64,000 nucleotides of DNA from Cystobacter ferrugineus. Lineage in GTDB: Bacteria; Myxococcota; Myxococcia; Myxococcales; Myxococcaceae. The position numbers and the translations under genes are program-made. Positions 16,655 to 23,933 of this stretch are shown here, in pieces. Location: the NCBI RefSeq assembly GCF_001887355.1, contig NZ_MPIN01000007.1, positions 146,888 to 210,887 of the forward strand, given 5' to 3'. The first letter of the stretch is position 1. The number at the start of each line of letters is the position of its first letter. The notes beneath the pieces were generated by a model, which was not told the DNA's origin, ran no database searches, and saw nothing but the letters and a program-made list of their open reading frames with translations.

Positions 16655-18040
16655 ATGAGCCGTGAGACGAGCCTGTTCTGCGACTCCGTGCTGCTGGCGG
16701 ACGGCTGGGCGGAGGATGTGTTGCTGCGGTTCGATGACCGGGGCGTCATCACCTCGGTGGAGCGCGGGGCGCGGCCCGGGGAGGCGCGGGCCCGGGGACC
16801 GGTGATACCGGGGCTGCCCAACCTGCACTCTCATGCCTTCCAGCGCGCCATGGCCGGGCTCGCCGAGCGGGCGGGCCGCACCGAGGACGACTTCTGGACG
16901 TGGCGGGACACGATGTACCGCTTTCTCGCCCGGTTCACCCCGGAGGGCCTCCAGGCGGTGGCCGCGCTCCTGTACCTGGAGATGTTGAAGGCCGGCTACA
17001 CCTCCGTCGCCGAGTTCCACTACCTCCACCATGACCGGGAGGGGACGCCGTATTCCGATCGTGCGGAGAACTCGCATCGCATCGTGGCCGCCGCGCGTGA
17101 GACGGGCATCCGGCTGACGCACTTGCCCACGCTCTATGCCCACGGTGGCTTCGGTGGACGCGCTCCCACCGAGGGGCAGAAGCGCTTCCTGAACACGGTG
17201 GAGGGACTGCTCGGCATCGTGGAGTCCGTGCGGCGGGTGACGGCGGCGGAGCCCTCGGTGCGCGTGGGCCTGGCGCTGCATTCGCTGCGCGCCGTGACGC
17301 CCCAGGAGTTGCACGAGGCGCTCGCCGGCATGCACTCGCTGGACGCGCGGGCACCGCTCCACATCCACATCGCCGAGCAGACCAAAGAGGTGGAGGACTG
17401 CCTGGCCTGGAGCGGTGAGCGCCCCGTGCAGTGGCTGTTGAACCGCGTGCCGGTGGACTCCCGGTGGTGTCTGGTGCACGCCACGCACCTCACGCCCGAG
17501 GAGGTGACACGGCTGGCCACCAGTGGCGCCGTGGCCGGCCTGTGCCCGACGACGGAAGCCAACCTCGGGGACGGGCTCTTCCCCGCGGTGGACTACCTGC
17601 GCCAGGGGGGCGTGTTCGGTATCGGCTCGGACAGCCACATCAGCGTCAGCGCACCGGAGGAGCTGCGCCTGCTGGAGTACGGCCAGCGGTTGGTGGCCCG
17701 GCGCCGCAACGTGCTGCGGGTGGGCTCGGAGGACTCGGTGGGGGCGGGCCTCTACCGCGCCGCCGTGGCCGGAGGTGCCCGGGCGCTGGGGCTGTCCGCT
17801 CCTGGGTTGGACGTGGGGGCTCCGGCCGACCTCGTCGTCCTCGATGCGGAGCACCCCAAGCTCTACGGGCGCACGCGAGATGCGCTCCTCGACTCCTACC
17901 TCTTCGCCAGTGGGAGCGATTGCGTGCGCGACGTCATGGTGGCCGGGCGCTTCGTGGTGCGCGAGGGGCGCCACCCCGCGGAGGACATGCTTCTGGCGCG
18001 CTACCGGCGCGAGCTGGACCTGCTGCTCGCGGTGGCCTGA
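16655..18040 (+). CDS. hutF: Formimidoylglutamate deiminase (hutF)
   Basis: A 461-residue amidohydrolase-superfamily enzyme that converts N-formimidoyl-L-glutamate to N-formyl-L-glutamate plus ammonia. The metal motif NLHSHAFQRAMAG (about residue 55), SVAEFHYLHHD, LHIHIAEQ, VHATHLTPEE and GIGSDSHISVS follow the family order, and ADLVVLDAEHP marks the usual C-terminal composite domain. It directly follows hutG after AGGAACCCTC. Together they complete the deiminase branch of histidine catabolism; hutH, hutU and hutI are not in this window. Confidence 0.92.
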   Translation: MSRETSLFCDSVLLADGWAEDVLLRFDDRGVITSVERGARPGEARARGPVIPGLPNLHSHAFQRAMAGLAERAGRTEDDFWTWRDTMYRFLARFTPEGLQAVAALLYLEMLKAGYTSVAEFHYLHHDREGTPYSDRAENSHRIVAAARETGIRLTHLPTLYAHGGFGGRAPTEGQKRFLNTVEGLLGIVESVRRVTAAEPSVRVGLALHSLRAVTPQELHEALAGMHSLDARAPLHIHIAEQTKEVEDCLAWSGERPVQWLLNRVPVDSRWCLVHATHLTPEEVTRLATSGAVAGLCPTTEANLGDGLFPAVDYLRQGGVFGIGSDSHISVSAPEELRLLEYGQRLVARRRNVLRVGSEDSVGAGLYRAAVAGGARALGLSAPGLDVGAPADLVVLDAEHPKLYGRTRDALLDSYLFASGSDCVRDVMVAGRFVVREGRHPAEDMLLARYRRELDLLLAVA

Positions 18041-18076
18041 GCCGCCGGTGAAGCCCCGCTCCCCCTGGGCGGCTCA
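18038..18076. terminator. Bidirectional hairpin carrying both stop codons
   Basis: A perfect 9-bp inverted repeat (TGAGCCGCC / GGCGGCTCA) with a 21-nt loop. The left arm starts with the hutF stop TGA and the right arm ends with the complement of the stop TGA of the convergent GlxA-type gene. The position fits a shared bidirectional terminator. Confidence 0.55.
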
Positions 18077-19045
18077 GTGGCTGGCGGCAGGAGCGGAGCG
18101 GAACGCGCGGCGGTAGGCCTGGGGGCTCGTGGTGACGAACCGCTGGAAGTGCTCACGAAAGGCGGTCGCCGAGCCAAAGCCCACCCGCTCCGCGATGGCT
18201 TCCACGGAGTGCCCCGTCGTCTCGAGCAGGAACTGCGCGCGACGCACGCGGGCACGGAGGATCCACTGCAGGGGCGTGGTGCCCATCTGTTCGCGGAAGC
18301 GGCGGTTGAGCGTGCGCACGCTCATCGCCGCATGGCGCGCGATGTCCTCGAGCGTGAGCGGCTCGTGGAGGTTCTCGTCGAGCCAGCGCAGCAACGGCTC
18401 GAGGGACGAGCCATCCGGGGCGGGCGGCGCGTGCAGGATGAACTGTGATTGCCCGCCGTCGCGCTCGAGCGGCATCACCGAGCGCCGGGCCGCATCCGCC
18501 GCCACCGCGGCGCCGTGGTCGAGCCGCACCATGTGCAGACAGAGATCGAGCCCCGCCGCGGCGCCCGCCGACGTCAAGAATTGACCCTCATCGACATACA
18601 AGACATCCGGGTCGACGTGGATCTCCGGATGGCGGCGCGCCAGCTCGTCCGTCGCCAGCCAATGGGTCGTGGCGCGCCGTCCATCGAGCAGCCCGGTCGC
18701 GGCGAGCAGGAAGGCCCCGGAGCAGATGGAGGCCACGCGTGTCCCCGAGGCCGCCGCCGCGCGCACCGCCCGCAGGAGCTCCTCCGGCACGGGGGCGTTC
18801 ACATCTGAAGTGCCGGGAAGGATGATGGTGTCCGCTCGCGCCAGCTCCTCCAGGCCCCAGCGGGTTCGCAGGGTGAAGGCTCCGGCGTTCACCTCGGGCG
18901 TCACCCCGCAGACCCGGACCTCGTAACCCGCCCGGCCTCCAGGAAGCCGCACACTCTGGAACACCCCCGTGGGGACCGACAGATCAAACGGGACGACTTC
19001 GTCCAGCGCGACGATGGCCACGACGTGCATGACAAGAAGATGCAT
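18074..19045 (-). CDS. GlxA-family AraC-type transcriptional regulator
   Basis: A 323-residue regulator. Residues 5-185 are a DJ-1/PfpI-like amidotransferase fold (VVPFDLSVPTGVF, ASICSGAFLLAATGLL with the nucleophile-elbow Cys). Residues 220-315 are a double helix-turn-helix of the AraC type (EDIARHAAMSVRTLNRRFRE, then AIAERVGFGSATAFREHFQR). Family members sense small nitrogen metabolites and often activate catabolic genes. An in-frame ATG at 19030 (MHVVAIVALDEVVPFDL) matches family starts better and may be the true start. Being convergent with hutGF, it could control that pair, but nothing in the sequence shows it. Confidence 0.9.
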   Translation of the reverse strand: MHLLVMHVVAIVALDEVVPFDLSVPTGVFQSVRLPGGRAGYEVRVCGVTPEVNAGAFTLRTRWGLEELARADTIILPGTSDVNAPVPEELLRAVRAAAASGTRVASICSGAFLLAATGLLDGRRATTHWLATDELARRHPEIHVDPDVLYVDEGQFLTSAGAAAGLDLCLHMVRLDHGAAVAADAARRSVMPLERDGGQSQFILHAPPAPDGSSLEPLLRWLDENLHEPLTLEDIARHAAMSVRTLNRRFREQMGTTPLQWILRARVRRAQFLLETTGHSVEAIAERVGFGSATAFREHFQRFVTTSPQAYRRAFRSAPAASH

Positions 19046-19151
19046 GAGCTGTCACTTCTCGCCAAGACACACGGAGTGGCCGCCGGACGTTTGGCCAGAA
19101 GTCGTCGATTCTTGTCTCGATGTCGCTCGAACGCTCTCGACTGGTCGGGGC

Positions 19152-20021
19152 CTAGCGCACCTGCACCTTGAAGGTGAGGGCCACGCTCCGTCCGCCCTCG
19201 CCGCCGAAGTCGTGGTGGTAGGCCAGGTCGAAGCCACCTCCGGGCGTGAGCAGGCCCAGGCCCACGCCGAGCTGCGAGGCGCGGGTGAAGCCGTTCCACG
19301 TGTAGCCCGCGCGGATGGGGATGTTCTCCCCGAGGACGTACTCCAGGCCGCCGCTGTAGACGAACGTGGTGCGCGCGTTCGTCGTGAAGTCCGCGCGCGC
19401 ATCGGCCGCGAGGGTGAGCATGCCGGCGAGCACCGCGGCGTGGGCCGAGTAGTAGCGGGTGAGCTCGGGGTGCTTCGTGTCGATGAGGTTGTGCGCGGAC
19501 ACGCCCAGGGAGAACAGTCCCAGACGCAGCAGCAGGCCGGCGTCGCCCGTGAAGGCATTGGCCTGGCGGGCGCCGCGCATGTTGAGGTAGCGCGAGGCGA
19601 CGCCCAGCATGAGGACCTCGCCCAGCGGCAGTGCCAGGGCGACGGTGTTGAGGTGGGCGGTGGCGCGCCCGCTGCCCTTGCCGAGGGTGATGAGCTGCTG
19701 GGTCACCCCACCGGCGAGCGGATTGGTGGCGTCGGCGACGGAGACCGAGCCGAAGGCGTCCTTGCCCACCCAGTCCCAGCCGCCCGTCAGCTCGGCGCGG
19801 TAGGTGCGGAAGGCGGCGGTGGCGGCGGGGTTGCCCGTTCCCGCGTCCCCCCCCATGCCCAGCGCCCGCCAGGCCCCTCCCATGCCCAGCGAGCGCGCGC
19901 TCGTCAGGTTGCGCAGATCCTCGGCCGGGGGGGAGACGGCGGGGGCGGGCCCGGCGTCCTCCTGGGCCGCGGCGGACAGGGACAGCAGGAGGGCCAGCGG
20001 GAGTATTGGACGGTGCCACAT
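19152..20021 (-). CDS. PorV/FadL-like outer-membrane beta-barrel protein
   Basis: A 289-residue secreted protein. The start at 20021 has an excellent AAGGAGG ribosome-binding site. The signal peptide MWHRPILPLALLLSLSAAAQ is followed by a Pro/Ala linker and ARSLGMGGAWRALGMGGDAG, a Gly-rich N-terminal pattern of PorV/PorQ and OMPP1-like barrels. The rest alternates short amphipathic beta-strands (FDLAYHHDFGG, VALTFKVQVR at the C-terminus). It is predicted to sit in the outer membrane, perhaps as a scaffold or small-solute channel. It diverges from the 20133 gene. Confidence 0.8.
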   Translation of the reverse strand: MWHRPILPLALLLSLSAAAQEDAGPAPAVSPPAEDLRNLTSARSLGMGGAWRALGMGGDAGTGNPAATAAFRTYRAELTGGWDWVGKDAFGSVSVADATNPLAGGVTQQLITLGKGSGRATAHLNTVALALPLGEVLMLGVASRYLNMRGARQANAFTGDAGLLLRLGLFSLGVSAHNLIDTKHPELTRYYSAHAAVLAGMLTLAADARADFTTNARTTFVYSGGLEYVLGENIPIRAGYTWNGFTRASQLGVGLGLLTPGGGFDLAYHHDFGGEGGRSVALTFKVQVR

Positions 20022-20132
20022 GCCGTCCTCCTTACTGCCTTGATGGAGGGGAGGGCCACCACTACATTCGCCGCCCCCATGCCCACCCCATTCGCGACGA
20101 CACAGCCCATCCGCCGCACGCGTGCCCTCGCC

Positions 20133-20879
20133 ATGAAGCGGCCCGTCCTTCTCCTCGGCCTCCTGACGGCGCTGAGCGCCGGCGCGTACGTGCTGCCCGG
20201 CGGCTCCATCATGCGCCGCGCGGTGGGTGCGCGCCACGAGCTGTCCTTCTCCTCGCTCAAGGCGGATGGCTCGGTGCACTTCTATGGAGAGGGCGTGAAG
20301 GAAGCGGGCGGGGCGCTGGGCCTGCCCACGGATCGTCCGGAGCTGGAGGCGGATGGCACGGTGTACCTGCGCGTGCCGGACCGCTGCCGCTTCGAGGCCA
20401 AGGCGGTCGAGGGCAACACGGTGGCCTCGGTGTCCTCCGGGGGCCGCAAGCGCGTGGAGGGCACGGAGATCCCGGCGCTCACCGAGGCGGTGCAACGGGT
20501 GTGCGCGCTGCTGGCGGCGCGTCAGGGCTCGGTCCAGGACGGCCGCGAGGCGCTCGAGGAGTACCTGCGCCGACTGGACATCGAGCCGCGCACCACGTCG
20601 CTGGCCCGCTTCGGTGGCGAGGTGGTGTACGTGCTGGGCACGCAGGGCGAGGGCCAGCCCCAGTTCTGGGTGTACAAGGACAGCTTCCGGCCCGCCCGGC
20701 TGCTGCACAAGGACGCCAAGGGTACGTCGTGGGACGTGCGCTTCCAGGACTACTCCTCGGCGGCCACGGGCGAGATGCTGCCGCGCACCATCGAGGTGTG
20801 GCGCGGAGGCGAGCGTCTGATGCGCTTCACCGCGCTCGCGGGTGACACCCGGGCGAAGCTCGCCGATACGCTGTTCTGA
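20133..20879 (+). CDS. Exported hypothetical protein
   Basis: A 248-residue protein with a signal peptide MKRPVLLLGLLTALSAGAYV. The ATG at 20133 gives a typical signal; an ATG at 20079 would add 18 residues. The mature part alternates beta-strands (VHFYGEGVKEAGG, VYLRVPDRCRFEAKAV, VVYVLGTQGEGQPQFWVY, WDVRFQDYSS, RTIEVWRGGERLMRF), a pattern seen in periplasmic LolA-like or YjgP-associated beta folds. It contains an ALTEAVQRVCALLAARQG helix in the middle. The downstream methyltransferase starts two bases after its stop, so the genes are co-transcribed. Function unknown. Confidence 0.75.
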   Translation: MKRPVLLLGLLTALSAGAYVLPGGSIMRRAVGARHELSFSSLKADGSVHFYGEGVKEAGGALGLPTDRPELEADGTVYLRVPDRCRFEAKAVEGNTVASVSSGGRKRVEGTEIPALTEAVQRVCALLAARQGSVQDGREALEEYLRRLDIEPRTTSLARFGGEVVYVLGTQGEGQPQFWVYKDSFRPARLLHKDAKGTSWDVRFQDYSSAATGEMLPRTIEVWRGGERLMRFTALAGDTRAKLADTLF

Positions 20880-20881
20880 GT

Positions 20882-21439
20882 ATGTCCGAGGCCGATCGTC
20901 AGCGGTGGAACGCGCGCTACCAGGAGGGCGCCGGGGCCCGTGAGCCCTCGTCCTTCCTGCGCTCGCTCGAGCAGCAACTGCCGCGCACCGGCCGGGCCCT
21001 CGACGTGGCGGGAGGCGTGGGGCAGGAGTCGCTGTGGCTCGCCCGCCGGGGCCTGGACGTCACGTGCGTGGATGTCTCGGACATCGCCCTGGAGCGGGCC
21101 GCCGCCTCCGCGCGCGAGGCGGGGCTGTCGCTCGGGCTGCGGCGTCTGGACGTCGAACAGGAGCCCTTGCCGCCGGGCCCCTTCGCGCTCGTGCTCTGCT
21201 TGAACTACCTCTGGCGGCCCCTGTTCTCCGCGTTTGCCCAGGTGCTCGCGCCGGGCGGTCTGCTCGTCTTCGCCCAGCCCACCCGGAGCAACCTGACGCG
21301 GCACGCCCATCCCTCGGCCCGCTTCCTCCTGGAGGACGGGGAACTGCCCGGGTTGCTCCAGGGACTGGAGCTCCTCTCGTACACCGAGGCGTGGACGGAG
21401 GAGGGGCGCCACGAGGCGCGGCTGGTGGCGAGGCGCTGA
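20882..21439 (+). CDS. Class I SAM-dependent methyltransferase
   Basis: A 185-residue Rossmann-fold methyltransferase of the TehB/UbiE-like type. Motif I is ALDVAGGVGQESLWLA, followed by VTCVDVSDIALE (motif II acidic residue), FALVLCLNYLWRP (motif IV) and LAPGGLLVFAQPT (motif V/VI). N-terminal DRQRWNARYQEG is a hallmark of this small-molecule methyltransferase group. It starts two bases after the upstream stop and ends six bases before the RluA-type gene, so it belongs to a three-gene operon. Substrate unknown. Confidence 0.88.
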   Translation: MSEADRQRWNARYQEGAGAREPSSFLRSLEQQLPRTGRALDVAGGVGQESLWLARRGLDVTCVDVSDIALERAAASAREAGLSLGLRRLDVEQEPLPPGPFALVLCLNYLWRPLFSAFAQVLAPGGLLVFAQPTRSNLTRHAHPSARFLLEDGELPGLLQGLELLSYTEAWTEEGRHEARLVARR

Positions 21440-21445
21440 GGCCCC

Positions 21446-22351
21446 ATGTCCCTCCAGAAGCTCATCGTTCCCCGCGAGGCCGCTGGTGCGCGGCTCGACA
21501 AGTTCCTCTCGGCGCAGGTGCCCGGGCTGTCGTTGGAGCGGGCACGAGGCCTCATCGAACAGGGCCACGTGCGCATCCGGGGCAAGAAGTGCCAGCCCAC
21601 GCGCAAGCTGTGGGGCGGGGAGGAGATCGAGCTCAGCCGCCCCGAGCCCCGTGCTCCTCCGGCGAGGCGCTTCGTCGAGGGGCCCGCGCTGCCGGTGCTC
21701 CACGATGATGCCTCGTGGGTCATCGTGAACAAGCCAGCGGGGTTGAGCGTGGAGCCCGCCGGGGGGAATGTACCCTCGGTGGTGGAGCTGGTGGCGGCGC
21801 GGCTGCCGCCCTTCGACGTGGAGGGCCAGGCGCTGCCCGGCGTGGTGCACCGCCTGGACCGGGACACCAGCGGCTGCCTGGCGCTGGCGCGCACGGACGC
21901 GGCGGCGGCGGCGCTCGAGCGGGCCTTCCAGGAGAAGCGGGTGGACAAGCGCTACTGGGCGCTGGTGCTGGGCGAGACGCCCGAGCGCGAGCGGCTCGAG
22001 GGGCCCTACGGGAGGGATCCGCGCGACCCGAGGCGCTTCACGACGAAGGTGCGCTCGGCGCGGCGGGCGGCGCTCTCGTACGAGGTGCGCGAGCGGCTGC
22101 GGGGCGCGACGCTGGTGGAGGTGAAGCTGGAGACGGGGCGCACGCACCAGATTCGCGTGCAACTGGCCGAGGCGGGCCACCCGGTGCTCGCCGACGCCCT
22201 GTATGGCCCCGACGAGACGCGCACGCACCCGGCGGCGAGCGCGGTGGGCCGGCACGCGCTGCATGCGCTGCGCTTGTCCCTGCCCGGGGTGAGTGTCGAG
22301 GCCCCGCTGCCCGAGGACTTCCAACGCGCCCTGGCGCTGCTGCGCGGGTAG
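21446..22351 (+). CDS. RluA-family pseudouridine synthase with S4 domain
   Basis: A 301-residue enzyme. The N-terminal S4 RNA-binding domain spans about residues 12-65 (LDKFLSAQVPGLSLERARGL, GHVRIRGKKC). The catalytic domain starts at HDDASWVIVNKPAGL, contains HRLDRDTSG with the catalytic Asp, and has KLETGRTHQIRVQLAEAGHP. This arrangement is that of RluC/RluD-type enzymes. It is a paralogue of the 11347-12300 gene, which has a weaker N-terminal domain. Third gene of the 20133-22351 operon. Confidence 0.9.
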   Translation: MSLQKLIVPREAAGARLDKFLSAQVPGLSLERARGLIEQGHVRIRGKKCQPTRKLWGGEEIELSRPEPRAPPARRFVEGPALPVLHDDASWVIVNKPAGLSVEPAGGNVPSVVELVAARLPPFDVEGQALPGVVHRLDRDTSGCLALARTDAAAAALERAFQEKRVDKRYWALVLGETPERERLEGPYGRDPRDPRRFTTKVRSARRAALSYEVRERLRGATLVEVKLETGRTHQIRVQLAEAGHPVLADALYGPDETRTHPAASAVGRHALHALRLSLPGVSVEAPLPEDFQRALALLRG

Positions 22352-22610
22352 GGCGCGCGGACGCCGGTGCGTGGGGTGCTGTCTCCTACCGGTGGAGTGG
22401 GCTCGTGTGTGTGCCCCTCCGGTCGGGATGCCGCCCAAGTGTCCGGAATCCGAAGGGGAAGTGGCGGCGTCACGCGGGGCGGCGGGGAGGCGCCACCCGG
22501 GGGGCAGGGGCGGAGGATGTCAGACCCCTCGGGTAGTTTCTCTTCCTGCCGCTGAACCGGAACCCCAGCGCCATGGGCGTGAGGGAGGGTCTCGGCGGTG
22601 AGGAGGCTGC

Positions 22611-22817
22611 ATGCGAATGAAGCTGTGCCTGCTGGGGGCGCTGTTGGCGACGGCGTCGGTCCTGCCGCTCCTGGTTCCGGTGGGTCCCGAGCCCCAGGCG
22701 CCGAAACACCCGTGTGAGCTCATCACGGTGATGCAGGTGCCGTGTGATGCCGCGGCCGCCACGTGCGAGTACACCTACTGGGAATGCCCGCGGAGCGTGA
22801 ACCCGCTGCGCTCCTGA
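22611..22817 (+). CDS. Small secreted Cys-rich protein
   Basis: A 68-residue protein. The ATG at 22611 has a strong GAGGAGG ribosome-binding site, 4 nt spacing; a second ATG follows at 22617. The first 25 residues (MRMKLCLLGALLATASVLPL) are a signal peptide. The mature region of about 40 residues has four Cys (KHPCEL, VPCDAA, TCEYTYWEC) that could form two disulfides. A perfect hairpin terminator follows 25 bases after the stop, so the gene is monocistronic. No family is recognised; a small extracellular or periplasmic peptide is the plain reading. Confidence 0.7.
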   Translation: MRMKLCLLGALLATASVLPLLVPVGPEPQAPKHPCELITVMQVPCDAAAATCEYTYWECPRSVNPLRS

Positions 22818-22842
22818 CGGCGTGAGCGCTGGTTGTCTTTCC

Positions 22843-22885
22843 AGAGCGGCGAGCCGGGCTGTTCGAGTCCCGCGCTCGCCGCTCT
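22843..22885 (+). terminator. 12-bp perfect hairpin after the small secreted protein
   Basis: AGAGCGGCGAGC and GCTCGCCGCTCT form a perfect 12-bp stem with a 19-nt loop, starting 26 bases after the stop codon. The 3' flank is gtcgttg rather than a T-run. Confidence 0.55.
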
Positions 22886-23096
22886 GTCGTTGTCGGGGGC
22901 TCTGGCTTCTGTCTTGAAGACGGGAGACGCGTTGAGCAGGGGGAGACAGAACGTGGGTTTTTTGTCCGTGGCCAGACGGGTTGGGCCGTCCCGGCTTGGC
23001 GGCGCCACGGGGCTGGGCTTCCATTCCGGCCGCGGTTGCTGTTCCCGACGAGCCCCTGGGTCAGGACTCGCGCGGGGGCGAGGGGGGGAGCACCAC

Positions 23097-23933
23097 GTGT
23101 CGATACAGCGGATCTCCGAATGGCTTTCTCATGCCGCGCGCCAGTTGCACCGGGAACTGGCTGGGATCACGGAACTCGCTCGCACGGAGGGCCCGCGCAG
23201 CGCGGCGGAGCGCATGGCGGAGACCCTTGCCTGGCGTCTGTCTCCGGCGCGGCGTTCCTTCGCGCGGCGTCTGGAGCATGAGCGCGTCCTGGAGCGGGAG
23301 TTCGACGAGCGATTCGGCGTGGACACCTGGGGCGAGTCCTCGCTCACCGAGGTGGGGGTGCCGGCCAACAAGGCGCGAGAGGGCAATGGCATCTACCGGG
23401 GCATCTGGGCGGATGTCTTCCACGAGGCGCTGCGCGGCACCGGGCTGCCCGTGGACGACCTGACGTTCGTCGATTACGGCGCCGGCAAGGGCAAGGCCCT
23501 GCTGCTCGCCTCGGCCTATCCCTTCCGCCGCATCGTGGGCGTGGAGTTCGCACCGGGCTTGTGCGAGGTGGCCCGGCGCAACCTCGCCGTGTTTCACAGC
23601 CCCACCCAACGCTGCTTCTCCCTGGGCGTGGAGGGCGCGGACGCGCTCGAGTGGGAGCCTCCCGCCGAGCCGCTGCTGTGCTTCTTCTTCAACCCCTTCA
23701 GCGACGAGGTGATGGAGCGGGTGATCGCCCGGATCACCGAGTCCTGGTACCGCATCCCCCGGGACATCTACCTGCTGTACGTCAACATCCGGAACACCGA
23801 CGAGCAGGCCCGCGTCTTCGATCGCTGCCCGGAGCTGACCCTGCTGCGCCGCGACCGGCATGCGCTACTCGCCAAGGTGACACCCCACGTCGTCCACGAG
23901 TGCCCGGCGGCGCCATTCCTCACTCCGGAGTGA
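23097..23933 (+). CDS. SAM-dependent methyltransferase-like protein
   Basis: A 278-residue protein. I chose the GTG at 23097 (VSIQRISEWL), which follows a GGGGGAG ribosome-binding site; the frame is open to 22833 but that stretch looks non-coding and holds a terminator. Residues 40-110 carry a helical region, then FVDYGAGKGKALLLASAYP is motif I of a class I methyltransferase, RIVGVEFAPGLCEVARRN is motif II, and LLCFFFNPFSDEVMERV is motif IV with NPF in place of the NPPY-like tetrad. Its 3' end overlaps the stop of the convergent sensor kinase by 14 bases. Substrate unknown. Confidence 0.78.
   Translation: MSIQRISEWLSHAARQLHRELAGITELARTEGPRSAAERMAETLAWRLSPARRSFARRLEHERVLEREFDERFGVDTWGESSLTEVGVPANKAREGNGIYRGIWADVFHEALRGTGLPVDDLTFVDYGAGKGKALLLASAYPFRRIVGVEFAPGLCEVARRNLAVFHSPTQRCFSLGVEGADALEWEPPAEPLLCFFFNPFSDEVMERVIARITESWYRIPRDIYLLYVNIRNTDEQARVFDRCPELTLLRRDRHALLAKVTPHVVHECPAAPFLTPE

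Noticed and set aside
22833-23096. Longer N-terminus for the methyltransferase at 23097
   Set aside because: The stretch contains a perfect hairpin and reads as random composition; GTG 23097 has a good ribosome-binding site.
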